Assembly (NCBI GenBank): GCA_015067215.1 | Contig: SVMW01000022.1 | Location: forward strand, 1-33,138 | Source of the DNA: Oscillospiraceae bacterium | GTDB lineage: Bacteria > Bacillota > Clostridia > Oscillospirales > Ruminococcaceae | DNA: 33,138 nucleotides | Reading direction: 5' to 3' | Shown here: one piece after another, positions 23,225-30,573 of the stretch | Layout: each line of letters starts with the position of its first letter | Numbering within the stretch: position 1 is the stretch's first letter | Program-made: the position numbers and the translations under genes | Notes under the pieces: model-generated | The model's database searches: none | What the model was told of the DNA's origin: nothing | The model's input: only the letters and a program-made list of their open reading frames with translations

Positions 23225-23674
23225 ATGCGCACAAACCGGAATCAGTATGACAGAATGGTCAGAGATGCTTCGCCTCCTTCAAAGGTGGTAAAAAACTGTA
23301 TATGGGCGTTTTTTACAGGGGGAACTATATGCCTTGCAGGTGAAGTACTGACAAATGCTTTTGTGCAGCTAAACTACACAAATGCTGATGCAAAAATGCT
23401 TACAAGCATTGCGCTGGTGGCACTTTCTGCAGTGCTGACTGCATGTGGATGGTACAGTCGCCTTGCCAAAAGGGCAGGGGCAGGCACCCTTGTGCCGATA
23501 ACGGGTTTTGCCAATGCGGTTGTCAGTCCTGCCATAGAGTTCAAGGCAGAAGGTTATATCACAGGTGTGGCGGCGAAAATGTTTATAATTGCAGGCCCTG
23601 TAATTGTGTACGGAATTCTTGCAAGTGTGGTTTACGGGGCGGTGCTGTATGTGAAAGGCAGGTTTGGAATATAG
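23225..23674 (+). CDS. spoVAC: Stage V sporulation protein AC
   Basis: A 149-residue membrane protein of the SpoVAC/SpoVAEb family with about four hydrophobic segments (AFFTGGTICLAGEVL, ALVALSAVLTACGW, GAGTLVPITGFANAVVSPAIEF, and a C-terminal helix). In Bacillus it is part of the channel that moves dipicolinic acid into the forespore and acts as a mechanosensitive channel in germination. ATG 23225 is chosen for GGGGGAAGG upstream. The stop codon is separated from the spoVAD start by no bases, indicating tight coupling. Confidence 0.93.
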   Translation: MRTNRNQYDRMVRDASPPSKVVKNCIWAFFTGGTICLAGEVLTNAFVQLNYTNADAKMLTSIALVALSAVLTACGWYSRLAKRAGAGTLVPITGFANAVVSPAIEFKAEGYITGVAAKMFIIAGPVIVYGILASVVYGAVLYVKGRFGI

Positions 23675-24676
23675 ATGTATATTGAATTCAGAAAACCTGT
23701 ATATATAACAGCTTATGCTGCTGTGGCAGGCAAAAAGGAAAGTGAAGGCCCGCTGGCTGACTGCTTTGATGAGACGGTGACGGATGATTATTTTGGCACC
23801 GACACATGGGAAAAAGCAGAAACCGAAATGCAGTCGCGGTGCATAAAACATCTGCTGCACAAAAAAGGAATAGATAAAAAAGATGTAAACCTTTTGTGCG
23901 GAGGGGATTTGTGCAACCAGATTACCTCCACGGCATATACAATGCGGGATTTTGCATTCCCTTTTCTTGGCCTGTACAATGCCTGCAGTACCATGGCAGA
24001 GGGGCTGATTGTGGCATCCTGCATGATAGATGCGGGCCACGCGGACAATGCAATTGCCCTTGCAAGCAGCCATTTCTGTACGGCGGAAAGACAGTTCCGC
24101 ACCCCGCTTGATTACGGAGGCAAACGAACACCTACCGCACAGTGGACGGTGACAGGCTGCGGCACGGTTCTGCTGGAACGTGCAGGTAAAGGCACAGCCA
24201 TAACCGCCGCACAGGTGGGCAGAGTTGTGGACCTTGGGGTAAAGGATGCCAACAATATGGGTGCGGCAATGGCTCCTGCAGCGGCACAGACTTTAAAACA
24301 GTTTTTTATAAACAGCGGTACAAAGCCTGAAGATTATGACCTTATCTTGACAGGGGACCTTGGAAAAGTGGGGACACAGCTGCTTAAAGAACTGCTGAAG
24401 AAAGAAAATATTGAACTTTGTAACCATAACGACTGCGGCCTGATGATTTTTGCACCTGAACAGAAGGTGCAAAGCGGTGCATCGGGCTGCGGCTGCGGTG
24501 CAAGTGTGCTGGCCTCCTGCATTCTGCCGCAGATGGGCAAAGGTGAAGTGGGTAACATACTGTTTGTTGCTACGGGTGCACTTATGAGTCCCGCAACCAG
24601 TATGCAGGGAGAGACTATTCCCTGTATAGCACATCTTGTAAACATCAGAAGCGGAAAGGATTTGCATAAAAAATGA
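23675..24676 (+). CDS. spoVAD: Stage V sporulation protein AD (dipicolinate-binding)
   Basis: A 333-residue thiolase-fold protein of the SpoVAD family. Motifs: GGDLCNQITST, FPFLGLYNACSTMAEGL (the thiolase-like cysteine region), SSHFCTAERQFRTPLDYGGKRTPTAQWTVTGCG and TGDLGKVG. In Bacillus SpoVAD sits outside the inner spore membrane and binds dipicolinic acid during uptake. The start abuts spoVAC and the end overlaps spoVAE by four bases (ATGA). Complete at normal length. Confidence 0.95.
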   Translation: MYIEFRKPVYITAYAAVAGKKESEGPLADCFDETVTDDYFGTDTWEKAETEMQSRCIKHLLHKKGIDKKDVNLLCGGDLCNQITSTAYTMRDFAFPFLGLYNACSTMAEGLIVASCMIDAGHADNAIALASSHFCTAERQFRTPLDYGGKRTPTAQWTVTGCGTVLLERAGKGTAITAAQVGRVVDLGVKDANNMGAAMAPAAAQTLKQFFINSGTKPEDYDLILTGDLGKVGTQLLKELLKKENIELCNHNDCGLMIFAPEQKVQSGASGCGCGASVLASCILPQMGKGEVGNILFVATGALMSPATSMQGETIPCIAHLVNIRSGKDLHKK

Positions 24677-25029
24677 ACTATCTGTGGGCATTTGTTGTGG
24701 GCGGTCTGATTTGTGTGGCAGGTCAGCTGCTTATTGACCTTACAAAGCTTACGCCGGCAAGGATACTTGTGACATTTGTAGTAAGCGGCGTGGTGCTTTC
24801 TGCCGTTGGTGTGTGGGAACCCCTTGTGGACTTTGCAGGGGCAGGGGCAACTGTGCCTATTCTGGGTTTCGGGCACACCCTTGCACAGGGGGTAAAGCAG
24901 GCGGTGGCACAGCACGGGCTTGTAGGGGTGTTTACAGGCGGAATGACAGCCTGTGCAGGCGGTGTAAGTGCCAGCCTTATTTTTGGCTTTATTGCCAGCA
25001 CACTGACAAAAAGCAAAAGCCAGTCGTAA
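24673..25029 (+). CDS. spoVAE: Stage V sporulation protein AE (SpoVAEb type)
   Basis: A 118-residue membrane protein resembling SpoVAC: AFVVGGLICVAGQLLID, ILVTFVVSGVVLSAVGVWEPLVDFAGAGATVPILGFG and a glycine-rich last helix. It is part of the dipicolinate channel with SpoVAC and SpoVAD. It overlaps spoVAD by four bases. The operon holds no spoVAA, spoVAB or spoVAF, the reduced set seen in many Clostridia. No clear terminator follows before the palindromic element at 25130-25210. Confidence 0.92.
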   Translation: MNYLWAFVVGGLICVAGQLLIDLTKLTPARILVTFVVSGVVLSAVGVWEPLVDFAGAGATVPILGFGHTLAQGVKQAVAQHGLVGVFTGGMTACAGGVSASLIFGFIASTLTKSKSQS

Positions 25030-25129
25030 ACTCTCACTTATAAAAAACAGAAACTGCCGGTGTTATCAGGCTGATTATAACTGAATACAAATAATTCATA
25101 GTATTAAAACAGAACATAATTATAATAAA

Positions 25130-25210
25130 ATGTCATTCTGAGCGCAGCGAAGAATCTCTCTGTTGCAGTAAACCGGGAGATTCTTCGGCATAAATGCCTC
25201 AGAATGACAT
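25130..25210. repeat. 81-bp imperfect palindrome, likely REP/MITE-like repeat
   Basis: ATGTCATTCTGAG at the left pairs with CTCAGAATGACAT at the right; inside, CGAAGAATCTC pairs with GAGATTCTTCG. The core 'GTCATTCTGAGCG.AGCGAAGAATCTC' is reminiscent of a dispersed palindromic repeat I recall from many bacterial genomes. It lies between the convergent spoVAE and peptidase genes, where it can also act as a terminator. Confidence 0.7.
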
Positions 25211-25236
25211 ATTTTCTGTTAAATCATATTGTATTT

Positions 25237-28200
25237 TTACACCTTAACAGGTCTTACACGTCTGTATGTTGCCTTTACTTTGCTGCCTGTAACTTCAAAC
25301 TGTTTTTCAAAGCTGTTATGGCCACAAAGCAGCATATCTATGGTTGCCACATCGTGTACAAAATGTGCCTTGGCACAGAGGGAAAGATAGTTGCCCTGTG
25401 CAGTTTCGTCGGCAACTTCGCTTGTGTAGGCAACGCTTGTAAGCCACGGATAGCGTATGGCGGTGTACATATGGCGATGGTTCATATTGTACCCGATCCA
25501 GTAGTTTATCATATCGCCGTAGTATTCTGCAGGGAACAGTTTTGGCATCCAGCTGTGGGCATACTTTTCAAAAACTGAAGTCCACTCTTTGTTAAGAGCG
25601 GTCATTTCGGCATCGGCGGCAATGGCATCGGCAATTGCCGCTTCCATTTTTTTGTTTACCTCAATGTTGGCGGCATATTCCGCTTCTTTTACATACCAGA
25701 AATAACCGTAAAGCAGTGAACGCGGCAGCCAGAAGCCTTTGTAGGCAGGGGAGGTGTAGCCTGAAAACTGCTGGTCCCATTCGTGGCTTGGAACACCGTG
25801 GTTGTCCACCATAATGTCAGGTACAAAGCGGCCGTAAACGCGGCTTGTGGCAAGGGCTTCGGTGCTGAGAGGGTCGGCGTTGAAATATTCGTATGCAAAT
25901 TCCCTGCCCAGAGCATTGAAGCGTGCAGTATGCAGCTGCCATACAGGGTGTTCCTTCTGCAGTTCAAAGTGAATTGCGGTGCCGTCTGCGTTTTCCACAG
26001 GCACAATAACAAGGCTTAATTTATCTGCAAGGTCTGCATATTTTTTGTTGGTGAGCAGTTCCTTAAGCAGCATAAATGCCGCGTTGGTGCTGCTGACTTC
26101 GTTTGCGTGGTGACGGGCGTTTATAAACTGGCTTGTGCGGTTGGACAGATATTTTGTGAGGGAAAGGTAACCCTTGTGTTCCTTTTTAAACCATATTGCG
26201 TATATTGTTCTGCCTTTGTAGCTTTTTGCAACAGGGAAAACTTCGATGCCTTTAACCTGTTTTAACTGCCCGATAATATCAAGGTATTCATCATAGCCGA
26301 TAACTTTGTCGGTGACAATATCAATATCGGATATATTTTTTGTTTTTTCAGGTATTTCATCAGGTGTGCAGAGTGCTTCAAAACAGCTTCCGTCAGCACA
26401 GATAAACACAATTTTACCGCAGTTCTGCACGGTGCGGCTTTTCTGCAGAGCGCCTTTGCTCCACAGCTGTGCATAGCTTTGCAGTACATTGCGGTCGATG
26501 CCGTAAGCAGAGATGTAAACTGTTAGACTGCCGTTTTCCATACCGAGACGGGAGATGTAAAGATTAATGCTTTCGGTGGGTTTTTCTTCGTGTATGATAT
26601 GTCCGTTTCTTGTCACTTTAGCTTTGTCGGACAGTTGTTCATACAGTGTAACATTGACAGCAGGTTTGCCTTTGCCGATATGCAGATCAGGCAGAATAAG
26701 CCCGGGGGCATCAAAATTCTGTCCCATGCTCTGCCCGTAATATTTAAAATAGTCACCACCGGTAAAGTACAGATCTTCGTGCAGTGCGCTTAAAGGGGAG
26801 ATGATATCCTCCCTGCAAGGGAGGGAATATTCTTCTTCGCTTAACTGTATATCAAGGTGCAGTTTTTGGAAAAACGGCTGATTGGCAGCATTAAGCGGAG
26901 AGTGAAATTTATTTTCAATATATCTTCTGCAGTCGGGCAGCACCTGTGCCTGATAGATATCCCACACATTTTCAAGGTCGGTTTTAAAGGTGGTTTCAAA
27001 CACAGCTTTGCCGTTGATTTCAACGGAAATATATGCGGTGGACGGGTGCACAAGGCCAAGCTGAGGGTATTCGTCCATATAAGGCCTTTCGCTGCAGTAA
27101 GCCTTGTAACAGGCGGAAAATTCTGCCTTTTCGCCGCAGTATGCTCTGACAAGGTAGGTTGTGTCTTCCTCTGTTTCAAGAGGGGTGAAAACGATGTTTG
27201 CGCGGCTTATGCCAAGCTTTTGTGAAAGAATATCATCAACAGGGTAAAGTTCCTGCAGCCAGCGTATCGGCAGGTCAAACCATTTGTCAGGGTTGTTTTC
27301 CAGCCCTCTGGTGCGGTTTGGGGTTGCACCGTTTTCGTCCGCCCATTCGGTAACGCCATGTGGCAGGAAAGGTCTGAACAGAATTTCAATTCTGTCAGGG
27401 GTGCTGTTCAGCTTTTCAAGCTGCGGCATGATAAACTCTGTAAGCCAGGAAAAGCCCTGTTTGTATGCATTTACAAGTTGAATATTTTCGGCTGCTGCGC
27501 CTTTTTGTGCAATGGCGCAGGCAATGCTTTTGGAAAGGTCTGTGCGGACAGAAACATTTTCGCTTACCGCACCTTTGATAACAACAGTATCTCCTTTGTT
27601 TATAAGAGGATAAACCTGCTGTTCCATTATGGCAAGCAATGTGTCGGCTTCCCACGGGATATCATAGCTTTTGCTATATGCTTTTAACCCTGCTTTACGG
27701 TTTACAAGCATATCATTGTCACAGTGTTTTTTCTGCCAGCTTTCAAGGTCAGGGGTGTGGTACAGAACGGCGGTTTTGCCGGTGGCATCAAGGTAAGCCA
27801 GCTGGCCGTCGGCAGTTTCCATAGCAAAGTCCCTCGTCATTTCCACAAGAGTGTCGCTCCAGCGGTCAAAAACAGTTGTAAGAGGGAATTTTTCGCACAC
27901 AAGGGCAGAAAAATCTTCAAGTTCTTTGCCGCTGCCGTTTATATAGATGCGGTAAAAACCGTCCTTTTGTTCCATAACCGCTTCGGCTTTGCCTGTGCCT
28001 GTAAAAACCATGGCATTGCCGCTGTAGGTTTTGTCTGCCAGCAGGTCCGATACATTGTAAGCAGTTGTCTCCATACCGAAACGGAATGCGAAGTTGCAGG
28101 CGGCACAGACAATGCTTGTGTCGGGGCTGTCAGGGAGGATAAATTTAACATCAATGCTGTCGGGGAAAAAATCACTGTCGGTATCCTTTAAAAACATTCC

Positions 28201-28476
28201 GTCACAAAACAGGTTTTCAAGGCCTTTTCTGCCGCGGAAATCAAGGCTGTAAAGAGTGTCTTTTACAAAAGGCAGCGGTTTCGTACTGTCTGCATCGGGA
28301 CACAGCCTGTCCTTTGCAACGGCATAAAGACTTTCATAGCTTTCAGGCACGGGAACATCTCCGTCAGCTGAAGCTGTGGGGAAAACCGCAGTTTCTGACA
28401 TAAAGCCGTTAAGCAGACTGGCGTTGAGGGCTAGGGAAATCTGTTCTTCTGACATATTGCCGGTGATTTTCAGCAT
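25237..28476 (-). CDS. Very large M14-type zinc carboxypeptidase
   Basis: A 1079-residue protein whose last third is an M14 metallocarboxypeptidase domain. Zinc ligands are H790 and E793 in the ARHHANEVSST block and H893 in MVDNHGVPSHEW; a candidate general-base Glu lies in YTSEVADETAQGN. The domain opens with GIEVFPVAKSYKGRTIYAIW near residue 715. The first 700 residues match nothing I recognise and appear to be several beta-rich domains. No signal peptide or membrane helix is visible, so it may be cytosolic despite the family's usual extracellular role. The start at 28476 is set by AAGGAG; the open frame runs upstream into tRNA-Thr, which rules out a longer protein. Target may be peptides or peptidoglycan stems. 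Confidence 0.8.
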   Translation of the reverse strand: MLKITGNMSEEQISLALNASLLNGFMSETAVFPTASADGDVPVPESYESLYAVAKDRLCPDADSTKPLPFVKDTLYSLDFRGRKGLENLFCDGMFLKDTDSDFFPDSIDVKFILPDSPDTSIVCAACNFAFRFGMETTAYNVSDLLADKTYSGNAMVFTGTGKAEAVMEQKDGFYRIYINGSGKELEDFSALVCEKFPLTTVFDRWSDTLVEMTRDFAMETADGQLAYLDATGKTAVLYHTPDLESWQKKHCDNDMLVNRKAGLKAYSKSYDIPWEADTLLAIMEQQVYPLINKGDTVVIKGAVSENVSVRTDLSKSIACAIAQKGAAAENIQLVNAYKQGFSWLTEFIMPQLEKLNSTPDRIEILFRPFLPHGVTEWADENGATPNRTRGLENNPDKWFDLPIRWLQELYPVDDILSQKLGISRANIVFTPLETEEDTTYLVRAYCGEKAEFSACYKAYCSERPYMDEYPQLGLVHPSTAYISVEINGKAVFETTFKTDLENVWDIYQAQVLPDCRRYIENKFHSPLNAANQPFFQKLHLDIQLSEEEYSLPCREDIISPLSALHEDLYFTGGDYFKYYGQSMGQNFDAPGLILPDLHIGKGKPAVNVTLYEQLSDKAKVTRNGHIIHEEKPTESINLYISRLGMENGSLTVYISAYGIDRNVLQSYAQLWSKGALQKSRTVQNCGKIVFICADGSCFEALCTPDEIPEKTKNISDIDIVTDKVIGYDEYLDIIGQLKQVKGIEVFPVAKSYKGRTIYAIWFKKEHKGYLSLTKYLSNRTSQFINARHHANEVSSTNAAFMLLKELLTNKKYADLADKLSLVIVPVENADGTAIHFELQKEHPVWQLHTARFNALGREFAYEYFNADPLSTEALATSRVYGRFVPDIMVDNHGVPSHEWDQQFSGYTSPAYKGFWLPRSLLYGYFWYVKEAEYAANIEVNKKMEAAIADAIAADAEMTALNKEWTSVFEKYAHSWMPKLFPAEYYGDMINYWIGYNMNHRHMYTAIRYPWLTSVAYTSEVADETAQGNYLSLCAKAHFVHDVATIDMLLCGHNSFEKQFEVTGSKVKATYRRVRPVKV

Positions 28477-28507
28477 GGTAAAATCTCCTTGAAAAACTGT
28501 TGTTATT

Positions 28508-28552
28508 AAAAAACCTGAAAGAATGGCACATAAATTATCCATTGCTTTCAGG
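28508..28552 (-). terminator. Terminator of tRNA-Thr
   Basis: On the minus strand CCTGAAAG.AATGG pairs with CCATT.CTTTCAGG (13 pairs, one bulge) and is followed by TTTTTT. It separates the tRNA from the peptidase gene. Confidence 0.75.
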
Positions 28553-28559
28553 GAAAATG

Positions 28560-28635
28560 TGGAGCTGACGATGGGAATCGAACCCACGACCTGCTGATTA
28601 CGAATCAGCTGCACTACCGACTGTGCTACGTCAGC
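28560..28635 (-). tRNA. tRNA-Thr(CGT)
   Basis: A complete 76-nt cloverleaf with encoded CCA: acceptor GCTGACG pairs with CGTCAGC, T-arm GGTTCGATTCC, anticodon loop TTCGTAA giving anticodon CGT. A terminator follows at 28508-28552. Confidence 0.95.
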
Positions 28636-28752
28636 ATTATAAGTTAATTTTAAACCCGAAGTGATAATTTTTCAATAGTGCAGTTTGTCTTATAAAAGCT
28701 GTTTGTGACAATAATCATTGTATCGGTCAACAATAACATTGCGGAGTGATAT

Positions 28753-29559
28753 ATGAAACAGTTTAAAACATTTATGATTACATTTACAGTTGCGTTCTGC
28801 ATAATGCTTATGGCGTATACAGGACTGTACTGGTTTATGCAGTATTCATCCCCGCAGGCGGTGGGGGAAGCACAGCAGGGCGTGCCTGTTTTAAGCCTTA
28901 CACCTGATGACACCAAAACAGTTCTTGCAGTAATGGACGGCAGCGATGCACGGTTTTATTTTCTGGTACAGCTTAATGCTATACAAGGCACAGTCAATGT
29001 TGTGTCGGTGCCGGGGTCGTTTTACCTTTCGGTGCCTCAGAGAACTCTGAATGAAAGTATGGACTATGCAGGCGTGCGTCAGTGCGTACAGGATTTATCC
29101 CGCCAGTTTGATATAGCGGTGGACTATTATCTGGTTGGGGATGAAACAGCCCTGGGGAACCTTGCGGAAACATTTGCCCCGCTGGACACCGAAAGTGTAA
29201 CACTGCCTCAGTCGGTAAAACAGTATCTGCTTAAAGGCAGCAGATATGTGGATGTGAACACACTTGCTGCAGCGGTGGCTTTTTCGCCCTCACTGCTGGA
29301 TAATGGTGTGGGGATTGATTTTATGAATACTGTGGCGGATAAACTTCTGCAGGACAATCTGCACAAGCTGAAAGACGATGTACCGCAGAACATAAAGGAC
29401 AATTTTGCACAGCTGGACACCGATTTAGGCACACAGCAGCTTGAACAGCTGAAAAGAATTGTACGCCTTTTGGAAAAAGGTGCTGTACAGCATGGCAGAC
29501 TTGTGCTGACACAGACAGATACAGCGCAGGCGGAAATTGACAGAATACTGAAAGAATAG
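28753..29559 (+). CDS. LytR-CpsA-Psr-like membrane-anchored protein, degenerate
   Basis: A 268-residue protein with one N-terminal membrane helix (residues 7-30; FMITFTVAFCIMLMAYTGLYWF) and an outward domain. VLAVMDGSDARFYFLVQLNAIQGTVNVVSVPGSFYLSV has the order of strands of LCP proteins (LLLGxD...SIPRDTYV), and GVRQCVQDLSRQFDIAVDYYLVGD matches the following helix and strand. However the conserved Arg and Asp of the SIPRDT motif are replaced (SVPGSF), so ligase activity transferring polymers to peptidoglycan is doubtful. GGAG lies close to the ATG. Monocistronic, with a strong terminator at 29561-29595. It could be a binding or regulatory relative; family assignment is by pattern only. Confidence 0.6.
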   Translation: MKQFKTFMITFTVAFCIMLMAYTGLYWFMQYSSPQAVGEAQQGVPVLSLTPDDTKTVLAVMDGSDARFYFLVQLNAIQGTVNVVSVPGSFYLSVPQRTLNESMDYAGVRQCVQDLSRQFDIAVDYYLVGDETALGNLAETFAPLDTESVTLPQSVKQYLLKGSRYVDVNTLAAAVAFSPSLLDNGVGIDFMNTVADKLLQDNLHKLKDDVPQNIKDNFAQLDTDLGTQQLEQLKRIVRLLEKGAVQHGRLVLTQTDTAQAEIDRILKE

Positions 29560-29560
29560 C

Positions 29561-29595
29561 ACACAAAAACCACAGTTTTTCTGTGGTTTTTGTGT
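29561..29595. terminator. Terminator of the LCP-like gene
   Basis: A perfect 15-bp stem (ACACAAAAACCACAG with CTGTGGTTTTTGTGT) with a T5 loop, followed by TTTAA. Strong and symmetrical. Confidence 0.85.
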
Positions 29596-29707
29596 TTTAA
29601 ATAGTGTTTGGTAATAATTTTGTCTTGAAAACACTACTTTTAGTAAAAGTGCATAAACAAATTAATAAAAAAAGGTGATTATCAGGAATTTTTGGCAGTA
29701 GTGCTAA

Positions 29708-29736
29708 TTGCAAATGGAGACAAATAAGAGTAAAAT
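29708..29736 (+). promoter_or_regulatory. Promoter of the purine operon
   Basis: TTGCAA (29708-29713), 17-bp spacer, TAAAAT (29731-29736). Transcription would start near 29743, about 45 bases before the riboswitch. No PurR box was recognised. Confidence 0.6.
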
Positions 29737-29787
29737 ATTAAGTGTAAAGGGGTAATAACTATGCTTTGCCCTTGAAAATGTGATAAA

Positions 29788-29856
29788 ATCAATATATGTT
29801 GGGGGATATGGCCCCATCGTCTCTACGCAGCATCCGTAAAGTGCAGCACTATTGAT
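29788..29856 (+). ncRNA. Guanine-class purine riboswitch aptamer
   Basis: A three-way junction closely matching the xpt-type purine aptamer. P1: ATCAAT (29788-29793) with ATTGAT (29851-29856). P2: GGGG with CCCC around the loop GATATGG. J2/3 contains GTCTCTAC. P3 is a 7-bp stem with one A/A mismatch around the loop CCGTAAA; the two loops can kiss through GG and CC. The J3/1 segment is ACTA with C at the specificity position, which in this family selects guanine or hypoxanthine over adenine. It precedes the terminator 29921-29967 and purE, so guanine should switch the operon off. Confidence 0.9.
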
Positions 29857-29920
29857 GTACAAACTGACATGTTTTCTTAAAAAAAGGAAAAACCTGTCCG
29901 TTTGTTTTAGTTGTGTTCAA

Positions 29921-29967
29921 AACGCAGAGACATACCTCTTTTGAGGCATAACTCTGCGTTTTTTTAT
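29921..29967 (+). terminator. Riboswitch-controlled terminator before purE
   Basis: AACGCAGAG (29921-29929) pairs with CTCTGCGTT (29952-29960), with an inner CCTC/GAGG stem and a T7 tail. Bases 29923-29931 (CGCAGAGAC) can instead pair with the aptamer's J2/3 segment GTCTCTACG (29819-29827; eight of nine pairs), giving an antiterminator when guanine is absent. Confidence 0.85.
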
Positions 29968-30018
29968 ATTGTATACAAAAATAACATATTTATTTTTTGA
30001 AAAGAAAGGTGTTAAGTT

Positions 30019-30504
30019 ATGAAAAAAGTAGCAATTGTTATGGGCAGCGATTCCGACCTTGGTGTAATGGAAAAAGCAGCAAAAAAACTTGAAAGTTTTG
30101 GTGTGGAATATGAAATGAGAATCATGTCTGCACACAGAACTCCTGCCGCAGCAAGCGAATTTTCCGCAAAAGCAAAAGAAAACGGCTTTGGCGTAATTAT
30201 TGCAGCAGCAGGCAAAGCAGCACATCTCGGCGGCGTGCTTGCAGCACACACAACACTGCCTGTTATCGGTGTGCCAATCAAATCTTCCACATTGGACGGC
30301 CTTGATGCATTGCTTTCCACAGTGCAGATGCCAAGCGGCATTCCTGTTGCAACAGTTGCTATTGACGGCGCAGAAAATGCAGCAATCCTTGCTGTGCAGA
30401 TGCTTGCACTCAGCGACGAAGACCTTGCAGCAAAAGTTGCACAGATGAAAATTGATATGGAAAATGCTGTGCTTGAAAAAGACAGAAAACTTAACAACAG
30501 ATAA
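30019..30504 (+). CDS. purE: N5-carboxyaminoimidazole ribonucleotide mutase
   Basis: A 161-residue class I PurE. It moves the carboxyl group of N5-CAIR to carbon 4, giving CAIR in purine synthesis; cytosolic octamer. Motifs: MGSDSDLGVME (residues 8-18), MRIMSAHRTP, AAGKAAHLGGVLAAHTTLPVIGVP and LLSTVQMPSGIPVATV. Class I length and the lack of metazoan-type features fit bacteria that also use PurK. First gene of the purine operon, about 50 bases after the riboswitch terminator, with an AAAGGTG site. purK and purC are not next to it here. Confidence 0.96.
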   Translation: MKKVAIVMGSDSDLGVMEKAAKKLESFGVEYEMRIMSAHRTPAAASEFSAKAKENGFGVIIAAAGKAAHLGGVLAAHTTLPVIGVPIKSSTLDGLDALLSTVQMPSGIPVATVAIDGAENAAILAVQMLALSDEDLAAKVAQMKIDMENAVLEKDRKLNNR

Positions 30505-30573
30505 TATTAAACAATAAATACTTTTATATATCCAACAAATGTGAATTCAAAATAATACAGGAGAATGCAATTT

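Noticed and set aside
28477-28614. A 46-codon N-terminal extension of the M14 peptidase frame
   Set aside because: It starts inside tRNA-Thr and crosses its terminator; AAGGAG supports the ATG at 28476.
29743-29967. Adenine or ZTP riboswitch before purE
   Set aside because: The specificity base is C rather than U, and no ZTP (pfl) motifs are present; the fold matches the guanine class.
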